Positions 37,771 to 47,380 of a DNA stretch of 64,000 nucleotides are shown here, one piece after another. Numbering within the stretch: position 1 is the stretch's first letter; every line of letters starts with the position of its first letter. Source of the stretch: an uncultured Aquimarina sp. (lineage in GTDB: Bacteria; Bacteroidota; Bacteroidia; Flavobacteriales; Flavobacteriaceae). The position numbers and the translations under genes were made by a program. The stretch is taken from positions 102,077 through 166,076 of the forward strand of contig CANMKK010000007.1 in assembly GCA_947498455.1 (NCBI GenBank), in the 5' to 3' direction. The notes under the pieces are model-generated. The model was not told the DNA's origin. It searched no databases and saw only the letters and a list, made by a program, of their open reading frames with translations.

Positions 37771-38763
37771 CTACCCAATCAAGCCGTTCTCTGCCAGATA
37801 TTCTCCTATTTGAACTGCATTTGTAGCTGCTCCTTTACGTAAATTGTCTGCAACAATCCACATGTTCAAAGCATTTTCTCTGGAGTGATCCCTCCTAATT
37901 CTTCCTACAAAGACATCATTCTTACCTTCAGCATATATTGGCATTGGATAGGTGTTCGTATCTGGATTATCCTGTACTGTTACTCCAGAAGTTTCATTTA
38001 ATATTTGTCGAATTTCATTTTCATTAAATTCATTTTCAAATTCTAAATTCACACTTTCACTATGTCCTCCTACTACAGGAATCCTGATAGCTGTTGCAGT
38101 AACTGCAATGGTTCTATCATCCAGAATTTTCTGAGTTTCGTTCACTAATTTCATTTCTTCTTTCGTATATCCGTTCTCCTGAAAAACATCACAATGCGGA
38201 ATCGCATTACGATGAATCGGATAAGGATACGCCATTTCTCCTTTTTCACCGGCGTATTCATTTTCTAGCTGTTGCACAGCTTTTACTCCGGTACCTGTTA
38301 TAGACTGGTATGTAGAAATTATAGCTCTCTTAATTTTATATTTCTCATGTAAAGGTCCTAATGCCATTACCAATTGAATAGTAGAGCAATTAGGGTTTGC
38401 TATAATTTTGTCTTCTTTAGTCAGTTCGCGTGCATTAATCTCAGGAACTACTAATTTTTTGGTAGGATCCATTCTCCAAGCAGAAGAATTATCTATTACA
38501 GTAATTCCGGCTTCTGCAAATTTTGGAGCCCATTCCTGAGAAGTACTTCCTCCTGCAGAAAATAATGCTACATCTGGTTTCATTTCTATTGCTGTAGATA
38601 ATCCTACTACAGAAAACTCTTTCCCTTTATAAGAAATTTGTTTTCCAATGGATCTTTCTGATGCTACAGGGATTAACTCCGTTACCGGAAAATTACGCTC
38701 TTCTAATACTTTTAACATTACAGTACCTACCAATCCGGTAGCACCTACAACAGCAACTTTCAT
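37771..38763 (-). CDS. asd: Aspartate-semialdehyde dehydrogenase
   Basis: 330 residues. NADPH-dependent reduction of aspartyl phosphate, the branch point to lysine, diaminopimelate, threonine and methionine. Motifs: GATGLVG at 7-13, the active-site NPNCSTIQ (Cys near residue 128), the substrate-binding PHCDVF near 189, and GGHSESVNLEF near 233 with the catalytic His. Full length and monocistronic. Confidence 0.96.
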   Translation of the reverse strand: MKVAVVGATGLVGTVMLKVLEERNFPVTELIPVASERSIGKQISYKGKEFSVVGLSTAIEMKPDVALFSAGGSTSQEWAPKFAEAGITVIDNSSAWRMDPTKKLVVPEINARELTKEDKIIANPNCSTIQLVMALGPLHEKYKIKRAIISTYQSITGTGVKAVQQLENEYAGEKGEMAYPYPIHRNAIPHCDVFQENGYTKEEMKLVNETQKILDDRTIAVTATAIRIPVVGGHSESVNLEFENEFNENEIRQILNETSGVTVQDNPDTNTYPMPIYAEGKNDVFVGRIRRDHSRENALNMWIVADNLRKGAATNAVQIGEYLAENGLIG

Positions 38764-39082
38764 TTATTTATTTTTTATTGTTTATTATCTTAATGACCAC
38801 ACTAAATTCTAGTATTCGCAAATACTATACAAGTAACATCCTCTTTATATATTTTCCTATCTTATCCTACTACATTTTGTACCCTTAAAGCTTAGTGCTT
38901 TCTATTTCAGGAACAAATGTCAGAATTATTTCTAAAACCACAATTATTTATTTTGAAATTACATCAATTATAACTATTTGTTACATATTAAACACCCTGT
39001 AAAAAAGAACCGCCCAGATTACTGAGCGGTTTAGTTAGAATATATAGTATAGCGGTGGCTATAGATAATTCATTAAAGCATT
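38764..39082. other. Intergenic region between asd and mscL
   Basis: 319 bases with no supportable gene. It includes the mscL terminator at 39001-39031; the remainder should carry the asd promoter, but I cannot place it. Confidence 0.6.
39001..39031 (-). terminator. Intrinsic terminator of mscL
   Basis: AACCGCCCAG (39008-39017) pairs with CTGAGCGGTT (39022-39031), 10 bp with one G-U. On the minus strand a run of six T follows. Confidence 0.85.
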
Positions 39083-39496
39083 CTATTTTTTTAATAGATC
39101 TCTGATTTCAGCCAATAACTCTTCCTGAGTTGGCCCGGCAGGTGCTGCTGGAGCAGCTTCTTCTTCTTTTTTCTGACTCTTTTCATACGCTTTCAAAACC
39201 ATAAAAATACAAAAACCTATAATTACAAAATCAATCACAGTCTGTACAAATGATCCATAATTAATTGTAACTGCTGGAATTGCATCGCCTGTAGCACTTA
39301 CTGCGGCTTCTTTCAATTCCATTTTTAGATCTGTAAAATTCACATCTCCAAGCAATAAGCCTATTGGAGGCATTAAAACGTCCTTTGTAAATGAAGTGAC
39401 AATTTTTCCAAATGCACCTCCAACAATTACTGCAGTTGCGAGATTTACAATGTCTCCTTTTAATAAGAAAGATTTAAAATCTTTAAAAAATCCCAT
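39083..39496 (-). CDS. mscL: Large-conductance mechanosensitive channel MscL
   Basis: 137 residues. The N-terminal helix GFFKDFKSFLLKGDIVNLATAVIVGGAFGKIV matches MscL helices S1/TM1. TM2 lies at about 84-104 (VIDFVIIGFCIFMVLKAYEK), followed by a Pro/Ala linker and a C-terminal amphipathic bundle helix (EELLAEIRDLLKK). It forms a pentameric pore that opens under membrane tension to release solutes after osmotic downshift. Confidence 0.95.
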   Translation of the reverse strand: MGFFKDFKSFLLKGDIVNLATAVIVGGAFGKIVTSFTKDVLMPPIGLLLGDVNFTDLKMELKEAAVSATGDAIPAVTINYGSFVQTVIDFVIIGFCIFMVLKAYEKSQKKEEEAAPAAPAGPTQEELLAEIRDLLKK

Positions 39497-39597
39497 ACGA
39501 TATTAATTTAGATGATTAGTATTTATACCAAATTAACAAAAATTTATGGATTGAAGTGCACTAAATAGAAAACCTATAGTTAACATATCGACAAAAT

Positions 39598-40710
39598 TCA
39601 ATTTTTATCGACAACGATACGTTTTACCCTTGGCGAGATGGCCGTTAGTAGTTCATAAGAAATAGTTCCTGCACTTTCGGCGACATCAGTGGCAGATATA
39701 TTCTCATCAAATACCACAACCTCATCTCCTTCATTACAAGCTATATCGGTTATATCCACCATGAGCATATCCATACATACATTTCCGATGATAAAAGCCT
39801 TTTTACCTTGTATCACTACAAACCCTTTTTTATTTCCGTACAAACGTCCTATTCCGTCCGCATGACCAACGGGTATAGTCGCCGTTTTTATGCATCCCGA
39901 AGCTGTAAAGGCTCTATTATACCCTAGAGTTTCTCCGGGTTCTAACCTATGAATCTGTGATATAATTGATTTTAGTGATGCCACAGGTTTTAATTCATTA
40001 TCATATTTAGCTTCATTACCATATCCGTATAAACCTATTCCTGCACGTACCATATCAAAATGTGCCTCTGGATAATTCAATATACCAGAAGTATTCGATT
40101 GATGCATTATCGGGCGATACCCCAAAATACCAATCATTTCTTCTCCTATCTTTTTAAACAATCTGATCTGCCCTAATGTAAATTCCTTTTCTTGATGATC
40201 TTCACTTGCAGCCAGATGAGAAAAAAGAGAAACTATTCGTAATGAATTTGTTTTCTTGATTTTTTCTAAAATATGATCTACATCATTTTTCAAAAAACCC
40301 AATCTATTTAATCCTGTATTAAATTTAATATGTACCGGATATTCTTTTTGTTGCTTCCTTTCCGCAATAGCAACAAACTCACTTAAAATTCTGAAACTAT
40401 AGATACTCGGCTCTAAGCGATACTCTATTAACAATGAAAAATTAACTGGCTGAGGATGTAGTACAAGTATAGGAGTCTGTACACCGGCTTGGCGAAGTGT
40501 AACTCCTTCAGAAGCATATACTACAGCAAGATATTCTACACCCAACTTTTCGAGATGTTTTGCTATTACAACAGCATCACTCCCATAACCGGATGCTTTT
40601 ACCACTGCCATAAACTTAACTTCTGGACTAAGCTTACTTCGCAAATATGTATAATTATGTGTAAGGTTAGCTAGATTGATTTCCAGAATTGTTTCTTCTA
40701 CCTTACTCAT
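39598..40710 (-). CDS. alr: Alanine racemase
   Basis: 370 residues, PLP enzyme making D-alanine for peptidoglycan. The PLP lysine is Lys38 in VVKASGYG. The second catalytic Tyr lies in the GYNRAFTA region near 249, and [11 protein letters not shown] near 299 is the conserved C-terminal barrel motif. Its start overlaps the end of the thymidine kinase gene by 8 bp, so the two are co-transcribed. Confidence 0.95.
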   Translation of the reverse strand: MSKVEETILEINLANLTHNYTYLRSKLSPEVKFMAVVKASGYGSDAVVIAKHLEKLGVEYLAVVYASEGVTLRQAGVQTPILVLHPQPVNFSLLIEYRLEPSIYSFRILSEFVAIAERKQQKEYPVHIKFNTGLNRLGFLKNDVDHILEKIKKTNSLRIVSLFSHLAASEDHQEKEFTLGQIRLFKKIGEEMIGILGYRPIMHQSNTSGILNYPEAHFDMVRAGIGLYGYGNEAKYDNELKPVASLKSIISQIHRLEPGETLGYNRAFTASGCIKTATIPVGHADGIGRLYGNKKGFVVIQGKKAFIIGNVCMDMLMVDITDIACNEGDEVVVFDENISATDVAESAGTISYELLTAISPRVKRIVVDKN

Positions 40711-41350
40711 CTAATTCTTTTGGTTTTTTTACAATTTCTTCAGAGTCTTTTACCTCTATCCTTTTCACTTTTTCTTTTAAGGTTGCTTTATAATATGCCG
40801 CCCGACTTAGAGGTTCGTATTCCTCTGTTTCTCCTAATAGTACTAAATCATCTTTCTTAGATTTCCTATAACTATATTGTGCCAAGTTACCGGTCCTTGT
40901 ACATACGGCATGAACTTTGGTAACATATTCTGCCGTTGCCATAAGAGCAGGCATAGGGCCAAATGGATTTCCTTTAAAATCCATATCTAATCCTGCTACA
41001 ATTACACGAATACCCTTATTGGCCAAGTCATTGCATACACTTACAATCTCATCATCAAAAAACTGTGCTTCATCAATACCTACGACATCACAAGTATCTG
41101 CCAGAATTCTAATATTTGCTGCCGCTGGAACTGGGGTAGACCGAATCTCATTGGCATCATGAGAAACTACCATTTCATCATCGTACCGCACATCGATAGC
41201 CGGTTTAAAAATCTCCACTTTTTGCCTTGCAAATTGCGCACGTTTTAATCTACGGATCAATTCTTCGGTTTTACCCGAAAACATCGAACCACAAATTACT
41301 TCTATCCAGCCAAATTGCTCTTTATGATTTACTGTATTTTCGAGAAACAT
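40703..41350 (-). CDS. tdk: Thymidine kinase
   Basis: 215 residues, type II thymidine kinase of dNTP salvage. P-loop GSMFSGKT at 21-28, Asp/Glu of [12 protein letters not shown] near 96 (catalytic Glu), and the lasso region with [15 protein letters not shown] near 152. Only one Cys is present where many homologues have a zinc-binding CxxC, so the zinc site may be reduced. First gene of the tdk-alr pair. Confidence 0.93.
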   Translation of the reverse strand: MFLENTVNHKEQFGWIEVICGSMFSGKTEELIRRLKRAQFARQKVEIFKPAIDVRYDDEMVVSHDANEIRSTPVPAAANIRILADTCDVVGIDEAQFFDDEIVSVCNDLANKGIRVIVAGLDMDFKGNPFGPMPALMATAEYVTKVHAVCTRTGNLAQYSYRKSKKDDLVLLGETEEYEPLSRAAYYKATLKEKVKRIEVKDSEEIVKKPKELDE

Positions 41351-41522
41351 TTTGTATTTTTCAGCATCAATTAAAAGAAACCCCTAGTCCTTAGTACCAA
41401 ATGAATAATAAAATGAATGATATTACCAAAATCACACATTTATTCCTTTATTTGGCATAACTATAAAGATGTGGTAAATTTATTAAAAAACAAAAAGCGT
41501 ATCCCAAAGGGACAAGAAAGTT

Positions 41523-42416
41523 ATGAAGAAGAAATTAGAAGCAGAACTCATAAGTATTGCTCATAGAATATTACAACTCAAAGATTCGACTACACTACCT
41601 CAATTGCAAGAGGAAGCGAGAAACTTATATGAGAAATTAGCTATTTTAAATTTTGCTGAATCACATTTTTCAGGCCCTCAACCCACAATCGGTCAGATAC
41701 GAAGTATTATAGAAGAAGAAATAACTACATCTGTAAAAAAAGAAACTCTGGAGATTGTACCGTCTAAGGAGTCGATATCTGAAACTACAAATACATTAGA
41801 AGAAAAAATAATAGAGGAAGAAAAACCTAGTATAGAAACCTCAAATATTAAACCTGCACCGATTATAAATCTGGAACCTGAGCCGATACCCGAAGCTACT
41901 CCCGAAGATCTGCATACACTGGGAGAAGAAATACTAGAAGAAGAAAAACCTAGTATAGAAACCCTAGATACTAAGCCCGAAATTATTATTGAAAAAATCA
42001 ATGAGAAAGTTACAGGGGATCTTTTTGTTCCAATAACCAAAGTTACAGAAGAAAACATCTCTATATCCGAACCGGTGTATGAGAAAAATGATATGGAAGA
42101 TATAGGGACTGCCACGAGCATGCCAGTTTTAGACACTATCAATGATCAGGATGATAAACCTAAATCACTTAATGATCAATTAAAAAAAGGAATCAATATT
42201 GGTCTTAATGATCGATTAGCCTTCATTAAACACCTTTTTGATGGTAGTTCTACTGACTATAACAGAGTTCTTTCTCAACTAAATACATTGAATAGTAAAA
42301 GTGGTGCCTCACAATTTATTAAAAACATGGTAAAACCTGATTATAATAATTGGCAAGGGAAAGAAGAATACGAAGATCGTTTTATGGAAATTGTAACCAG
42401 TAAATACGAATTCTAA
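41523..42416 (+). CDS. Conserved Flavobacterial hypothetical protein with acidic repeat linker
   Basis: 297 residues, no signal peptide or membrane segment. A helical N-terminal segment (about 1-60, LISIAHRILQLKDS) and a conserved-looking C-terminal domain (about 215-297, LNDRLAFIKHLFDGSSTDYNRVLSQL, MVKPDYNNWQGKEEYEDRFMEIV) flank a low-complexity acidic linker. The linker contains a duplicated unit EEEKPSIET at about 99 and 139, encoded by near-identical DNA (around 41816 and 41936). I recognise it as a Flavobacterial protein with no known function. Confidence 0.75.
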   Translation: MKKKLEAELISIAHRILQLKDSTTLPQLQEEARNLYEKLAILNFAESHFSGPQPTIGQIRSIIEEEITTSVKKETLEIVPSKESISETTNTLEEKIIEEEKPSIETSNIKPAPIINLEPEPIPEATPEDLHTLGEEILEEEKPSIETLDTKPEIIIEKINEKVTGDLFVPITKVTEENISISEPVYEKNDMEDIGTATSMPVLDTINDQDDKPKSLNDQLKKGINIGLNDRLAFIKHLFDGSSTDYNRVLSQLNTLNSKSGASQFIKNMVKPDYNNWQGKEEYEDRFMEIVTSKYEF

Positions 42417-42444
42417 ACGGCTCTAACCAAGAAATAAGAATATT

Positions 42445-42789
42445 ATGAAAATTATCTATTGGATTGCTACAGTCGTTTTATGTAGTATTATGCTATATTC
42501 TGCGCAGATGTATTTTAGGCATACTGATATGGTAAGAGGCTTTTTCGAATCTTTTCAGTATCCAACATACATTGTAATTCCTTTGGCAATTGCCAAAATA
42601 CTTGGGATTGTTGCAATTTTAACCAACAAGATTAGATGGTTAAAAGAATGGGCGTATGCAGGTTTCTTTTTTGATTTGGTATTGGCCAGTTTAGCGCATC
42701 ACTATGCAGGACACTCCATAGGACTCTCTGTTTATACTATAATAATTTTAGTAATTTCTTATACTACCGGAAAAAAAGTAAGACCCTAA
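42445..42789 (+). CDS. DoxX-like membrane protein
   Basis: 114 residues with four membrane helices. The pattern MYFRHTDMVRGFFESFQYPTYIVIPLAIAKILGIVAIL followed by WLKEWAYAGFFFDLVLAS fits the DoxX-like family. Family members are small membrane proteins, some linked to redox processes; function here is unknown. Placed 28 bp after the previous gene and 2 bp before rsmI. Confidence 0.78.
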   Translation: MKIIYWIATVVLCSIMLYSAQMYFRHTDMVRGFFESFQYPTYIVIPLAIAKILGIVAILTNKIRWLKEWAYAGFFFDLVLASLAHHYAGHSIGLSVYTIIILVISYTTGKKVRP

Positions 42790-42791
42790 AT

Positions 42792-43466
42792 ATGTCTAAA
42801 TTACACCTTGTTCCTACTCCTATTGGTAATCTGGAGGATATGACTTTTAGAGCTATAAAAGTACTAAAAGAAGCTGATCTAATTTTAGCAGAAGATACCC
42901 GTACCAGTGGAAAATTATTAAAACATTATGAGATTTCGACACATATGCAGAGTTATCACATGCATAATGAACATAAAGCTACAGAAAGTATAATTCGTAG
43001 ATTAAAGAGTGGAGAAACGATTGCATTAATAAGTGATGCTGGGACTCCTGCAATTAGTGATCCTGGTTTTTTATTGACCAGAGCATGTGTAGAAAATGAT
43101 ATTGATGTAGAATGCCTCCCCGGAGCGACTGCTTTTGTCCCTGCTTTAGTAAATAGTGGTTTGCCTAATGATAAATTCATTTTTGAAGGTTTTCTTCCTG
43201 TAAAAAAAGGAAGGCAAACCAGATTAAAACTGCTGGCAGAAGAAACCCGGACTATCATTTTCTATGAGTCACCACATAAGCTAATCAAGACATTACATAA
43301 CTTCACTGAATATTTTGGAGCTGATCGTCTCGTTTCTGTTTCTAGGGAACTAAGCAAGCTTCACGAGGAAACTATTAGGGGTACAGTGCAAGAAGTTCAT
43401 GAACATTTCGAAAAGAAACCCCCTAAAGGTGAAATCGTAATCATATTAGGAGGAAAGAAGGACTAG
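42792..43466 (+). CDS. rsmI: 16S rRNA (cytidine1402-2'-O)-methyltransferase
   Basis: 224 residues, tetrapyrrole methylase-fold SAM enzyme that 2'-O-methylates C1402 in the ribosomal decoding centre. Motifs: LHLVPTPIGNLEDMTFRA at the N-terminus, LAEDTRTSGKLLKHY near 34, LISDAGTPAISDPG near 78, and FYESPHKL near 156. The short form without the extra C-terminal domain is usual in Bacteroidota. Confidence 0.95.
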   Translation: MSKLHLVPTPIGNLEDMTFRAIKVLKEADLILAEDTRTSGKLLKHYEISTHMQSYHMHNEHKATESIIRRLKSGETIALISDAGTPAISDPGFLLTRACVENDIDVECLPGATAFVPALVNSGLPNDKFIFEGFLPVKKGRQTRLKLLAEETRTIIFYESPHKLIKTLHNFTEYFGADRLVSVSRELSKLHEETIRGTVQEVHEHFEKKPPKGEIVIILGGKKD

Positions 43467-43542
43467 TAACCTATATAGTATATTCGAGCACCTACAAAAC
43501 ATAAAAATCATTTATTTTTTAAGTAATAATTTATCTACAATA

Positions 43543-43890
43543 ATGACTATCAATACCTTTTTAGAAAAATTAAAAAATACACCAGAAGACATCTCTTTTC
43601 AGGAGACTATGGATGTAATAGATACGAACTATACCTTTGAGAATACAGCATTCACTAACGGAAATACAACGAATGAAGCTGGACAAAATTCTGGTTCTTG
43701 TAAGTTATTTTCTTTTGCTAAACTTCATAATTTTACTAAAGAAGAAACACTTTCATGTTTTGGTTCCTATTATAGAGATGTTTTGAAAACTCCCGACGGA
43801 GATGACCATCAGAACATCCGTAATTTTATGGCTACCGGATGGGAAGGCATCTCTTTTGAACAAGAAGCCTTACAATTGGCTACAAACTAA
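43543..43890 (+). CDS. HopJ-family protein
   Basis: 115 residues. The sequence EDISFQETMDVIDTNYTFENTAFTNG followed by SGSCKLFSFAKL and GDDHQNIRNFMATGWEGISFE matches the family named after the HopJ type III effector. The family is widespread in free-living bacteria without type III secretion, so the name should not be read as virulence. Small cytosolic protein of unknown function. It stands 76 bp after rsmI. Confidence 0.85.
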   Translation: MTINTFLEKLKNTPEDISFQETMDVIDTNYTFENTAFTNGNTTNEAGQNSGSCKLFSFAKLHNFTKEETLSCFGSYYRDVLKTPDGDDHQNIRNFMATGWEGISFEQEALQLATN

Positions 43891-44039
43891 TGTCCCTACA
43901 CATCTTTTGTAACTTTTTAGAGAGATAACTACTAACATAGTAGAAGTATACTATAAAATAAAGAAACATTTCCAAAAGATTCGATTATACCATTTTAATC
44001 ATTGCCATAGTAGTTATCGTACTATGGCAATTACCTTAT

Positions 44040-44666
44040 TTGGGATGGGTTCAATACCCATTTCGATTATTAGGAACCTGGTTTCATGAAATGGGTCATG
44101 GACTTACTGCACTACTACTGGGAGGGAGTTTTAAATATCTGGAAATTTATGAAAATGGAGGTGGTGTTGCTTATTGCAATATAGGAGGCAGTTATCTACC
44201 ATATCCTATTGCTAAGGCTATCTTAGCTGCCGGAGGATTATTAGGCCCTGCATTTGTGGGAGCTATATTGATCGCTTCCGGAAAATATCCCAAAAGCTCT
44301 ATGATTGCTCTTAGGATATTGATAGGAATTATGGTTATTTCATTAGTATTATGGATCCGTTCTTTTTGGGGTATCGTTACGCTAAGCGCTTTTGTAATCT
44401 TTTTATGTATCATTACGCTTTTTAAAAGCAGGAAATTAGAAGTTATCACTATTCTATTTTTAGGATTACAGTCTGTCCTAAGTACATATCTTCAATTAGA
44501 CTATTTGTTCACCAAGCAATTCGAAAGGGATGGTGACATTCGGACTTCTGATACACAAACAATCGCCGAAAATACCATCGGCACCTACTGGATGTGGGCT
44601 GTTTTGATTATTTGTATAAGTATCTACATCTTATGGAAAAGCTTTCGGTTTTATTTTAAGAAATAA
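44040..44666 (+). CDS. M50-type membrane metallopeptidase with unclear start
   Basis: From the TTG at 44040 the protein has 208 residues. HEMGH (His16, Glu17, His20) is the zinc motif of M50B-like membrane peptidases, and five to six hydrophobic helices follow. The frame stays open upstream to 43962 and there encodes a good extra membrane helix (YTILIIAIVVIVLWQLPYLG) that homologues would be expected to have. That extension contains no ATG, GTG or TTG; the only rare option is ATT at 43968. Either translation begins at an unusual codon, or the start was lost and the helix is missing. Substrate unknown. Confidence 0.72.
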   Translation: MGWVQYPFRLLGTWFHEMGHGLTALLLGGSFKYLEIYENGGGVAYCNIGGSYLPYPIAKAILAAGGLLGPAFVGAILIASGKYPKSSMIALRILIGIMVISLVLWIRSFWGIVTLSAFVIFLCIITLFKSRKLEVITILFLGLQSVLSTYLQLDYLFTKQFERDGDIRTSDTQTIAENTIGTYWMWAVLIICISIYILWKSFRFYFKK

Positions 44667-44752
44667 TTAGTACTATAAATAGATAACAATTCTATGATTC
44701 GTGACATAAATAAGAGAGCGTATATTTTATAAACTTTAAAAAATCTTATTTA

Positions 44753-45457
44753 ATGAAAACAAATCATCTATTATTTTTAATCACCTTGACATTATTTATT
44801 TCCTGTCAACAAGAAGACACATCTACTCCAATACAACAAGAAGACTTCACTGAAAACTGGAAAAAAGCAACACCAAATGAGATCTTTAAAAATCCAGAAA
44901 ATGGATTTAGTATTTCCAAAAAAGCGATTCGAGAAGCAATGGAATTACCGAATGTGACAAATATTCGCTTTGTTTTGGAAGTACATAATGAAAACCTACA
45001 AATAAGAGTTGTTGGTGCTGATCAAAATGGAAACACAACCAAAGGAGTACTTGCAACACCTATTTCATTACAAAAAGAAGTGACAAAACTCTTTGAGGAA
45101 AAAACAATTCAGTATGAAACGGCGACTCTTTCTAAATCAGTTGCCTCTCATATATTACAACCAGAAGATGCTAAAACTTTTATTTCGAGATGGCAAAAAC
45201 AATTTAAAAATAAAGCATTAGAAGATGTGGTTGCATATGACGATGTTAGAATCGAATATTTTAGTATGCCAGCAGCTATAGGACAGCAAATGTTACAAAG
45301 TAATTCTGAAAACATAAATCTTGTCTGGGGTGTAAATGCAAAAGGAAAATTTACTACCGTTTTTTTACCTGAATTAGATGAAAATCAAAAATTATTAAAA
45401 AAAGAAAGTCCAATGTATGAATACTCAAAACCGTGCCCCCCGACATGTGCAGACTAA
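44753..45457 (+). CDS. Lipoprotein with C-terminal CPPTC tail
   Basis: 234 residues. Lipoprotein signal with lipobox FISC (Cys18). The mature part is mixed alpha/beta without known motifs (LPNVTNIRFVLEVHNENLQIRVVGADQNG, then NLVWGVNAKGKFTTVFLPELDE). It ends in KPCPPTCAD, with Cys228 and Cys232 close to the terminus. The next gene encodes a different protein ending in RPCPPTCSQ. The shared tail suggests a common modification, metal or disulfide function. I do not recognise the family. Confidence 0.7.
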   Translation: MKTNHLLFLITLTLFISCQQEDTSTPIQQEDFTENWKKATPNEIFKNPENGFSISKKAIREAMELPNVTNIRFVLEVHNENLQIRVVGADQNGNTTKGVLATPISLQKEVTKLFEEKTIQYETATLSKSVASHILQPEDAKTFISRWQKQFKNKALEDVVAYDDVRIEYFSMPAAIGQQMLQSNSENINLVWGVNAKGKFTTVFLPELDENQKLLKKESPMYEYSKPCPPTCAD

Positions 45458-45508
45458 TTAATTTTACCTTTCCTATAATTATCACACTAGTGGTATGATT
45501 ATACTATT

Positions 45509-45558
45509 AAATCTGATCATTGATAGTGAAAAAGTTACTATCAATGATCAGATTTTTT
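45509..45558 (+). terminator. Long intrinsic terminator of the CPPTC lipoprotein gene
   Basis: A perfect 19-bp stem (45509-45527 with 45537-45555) around the loop GAAAAAGTT, then T residues, 52 bp after the stop. It also works symmetrically on the minus strand, where no gene needs it. Confidence 0.9.
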
Positions 45559-45731
45559 ATAGAAATAATGATTGTTTTCTTTAAAACATAATTGCTTAAC
45601 TTCCTGAAATCAAATATGTGGAAAACCCCCGTTTTTATAGGATAAATACCTAATAACCTACCTTGTATTACTTGTTGAGTCATTTTTTGTGTAGCTTTAA
45701 GATATTTTTTAATCACTTAATCTAAATTACA

Positions 45732-46526
45732 ATGGAAAACGTACTCACACAATCAAAAGAAATTCTGGAATATGAAGGTATTCTTTCTAAAGAAAATTTC
45801 GAAAAATGCACAAATAACTGGGCCAAGGAAGAGGTCTTATTACTAGCTCGCCATTTCCATAAATTTAGCGGCTCAAAAAGGCAATTTAAGCGTGTACATT
45901 CCTTTACTGCAGGTCGATCGGGAGTCGATATTCTTAATGCAGTACAGCCTTATGGAATAGACACTTTTAGAATTTACATGGCACTAGATGGAGAAAGTAG
46001 AGATCATTTTACCTTTATTCCTATTATCTATTTAAAGCTAAAAGATGGCCTCGAAATCACATTCCCTCTTGCTCCAAAAGGAAATGATGAATTGGATCCC
46101 GGAATACAGCAACAAAATATAAATGATGGTGGTCAGATAGTACCTGGTATTTTTAAAGAAATGATCACTCAAAACTGGAATGTTTTTGATGTTAATTTAA
46201 TAGACGACCTTTTTGTTGCCGTAAATGAAAATACCAGAGCACGTCTCAGAGTAGATTTCTATGAAATAAGTGGTGATCTACTCGATACAATTAACAACAG
46301 TATTTTAGGTAACATTGATCATTTCACCTTATATCCCGGAGTAGATATGAATAAGTTTCAGAGTAAAAACCTAATCTCTTTTACACCCACTATCGGAATA
46401 GTCCCTAAAAAAAAGAAAACATCAGAAATAATCTCCAGACACTCTATTATCGAAATCCCTAAAGGAGATAGAGGAGAAGTTTTTATGGAATATCTTAGAC
46501 CTTGTCCTCCAACTTGTTCCCAATAA
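45732..46526 (+). CDS. Cytosolic protein with C-terminal CPPTC tail
   Basis: 264 residues, no signal peptide. A helical start (about 1-55) leads to a beta-rich core (FRIYMALDGESRDHFTFIPIIYLKL near 80-105; FVAVNENTRARLRVDFYEI near 165-185). It ends in LRPCPPTCSQ (Cys258, Cys262), the same tail as the lipoprotein encoded just upstream. The segment around FTAGRSGVDILN-TFRIYMALDGE aligns loosely with FSMPAAIGQQMLQ-NLVWGVNAKGK of that protein, so the two may share a domain. Unknown family. The membrane protein gene follows 9 bp later. Confidence 0.7.
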   Translation: MENVLTQSKEILEYEGILSKENFEKCTNNWAKEEVLLLARHFHKFSGSKRQFKRVHSFTAGRSGVDILNAVQPYGIDTFRIYMALDGESRDHFTFIPIIYLKLKDGLEITFPLAPKGNDELDPGIQQQNINDGGQIVPGIFKEMITQNWNVFDVNLIDDLFVAVNENTRARLRVDFYEISGDLLDTINNSILGNIDHFTLYPGVDMNKFQSKNLISFTPTIGIVPKKKKTSEIISRHSIIEIPKGDRGEVFMEYLRPCPPTCSQ

Positions 46527-46535
46527 TAAATTTAG

Positions 46536-47192
46536 ATGAATAAAGAGTTGTTTGAAAATATCACAATTATTGCATCACTTGTTTTACTAGTTCCGCTATT
46601 GGTTTCAGTTTTAAAACTTAAACTTCTTAATCGGACACAGAAAAAATTACTTGTTTTAATACTAATTACTGTATTAGTAGAAATAATTTCTTGGGTATTA
46701 TGGTATAAAAATATCAATAATTTACCATTATATCATTTCTATACGCCGATTCAATTTTTACTTATAATTAATATTTATAAAAATAAATTGTCAGGATTAT
46801 TTTCAAAATACTTTTTCTTAGTTTTAGGTATTGCTTTTATTTTATTTTCTATACTAAACATAGTTTTTTTCCAAGACCTGAACACTTTTAATTCTAACAC
46901 AACTACATTACTAGGTATATTAGTTATCTTTTTCTGTTTGAGTTATTTTTATACACTTCTTAAAGAAGTAAAATATAGTGCTCTAGAAACAAATCCTATG
47001 TTTTGGATCAATTCTGGTTTTTTGATTTATTTTTCGAGTAACCTGATTTTATTTTTTATCAATAACACCATGTTTAAAGGAGCTACAGAGGCTAGTTTTT
47101 TAGTTTGGGGACTCCATGCGATTGTAAATATCGTATTGACCATTTTTTATACCATCGCTTTATGGGTGCATCCTAAAAAAGTTAAAAAATAG
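46536..47192 (+). CDS. Polytopic membrane protein, about seven helices
   Basis: 218 residues, almost entirely hydrophobic with roughly seven membrane segments and short charged loops. No catalytic motif is visible. Its 9-bp spacing from the CPPTC protein gene indicates the same operon. With the kinase gene following after 188 bp, it could act as a sensor or transport partner, but that is conjecture. Confidence 0.7.
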   Translation: MNKELFENITIIASLVLLVPLLVSVLKLKLLNRTQKKLLVLILITVLVEIISWVLWYKNINNLPLYHFYTPIQFLLIINIYKNKLSGLFSKYFFLVLGIAFILFSILNIVFFQDLNTFNSNTTTLLGILVIFFCLSYFYTLLKEVKYSALETNPMFWINSGFLIYFSSNLILFFINNTMFKGATEASFLVWGLHAIVNIVLTIFYTIALWVHPKKVKK

Positions 47193-47244
47193 GATAAGGT
47201 ATACATCGGTTAATTTGTACCACTCTGACATCAAAAGCGATACT

Positions 47245-47277
47245 AGACCTGTCTGGTTTTTAAAACCGGACAGGTCT
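47245..47277 (+). terminator. Hairpin terminator, first of two related copies
   Basis: AGACCTGTCTGGTTTT (47245-47260) pairs with AAAACCGGACAGGTCT (47262-47277), 16 bp with one G-U. The T-run is weak on the plus strand. A hairpin with the same outer stem recurs at 50457-50489. Confidence 0.6.
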
Positions 47278-47380
47278 GTAATCATCAACATATTAATAAT
47301 TTCATGGAAGCTAAAACCTTTAGAAATTGTAAGAATGGGGTTTTCTTTATCAAAGAAACCGGGCAATAATAGCGAGAATT

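Noticed and set aside
41693..42142. 149-codon minus-strand frame opposite the acidic-linker protein
   Set aside because: Ser/Ile/Val-rich mirror of Glu/Ile/Thr codons of the plus-strand gene; a shadow frame.
43543..43890. HopJ as evidence for type III secretion or virulence
   Set aside because: No secretion genes nearby and the family is common in harmless bacteria.
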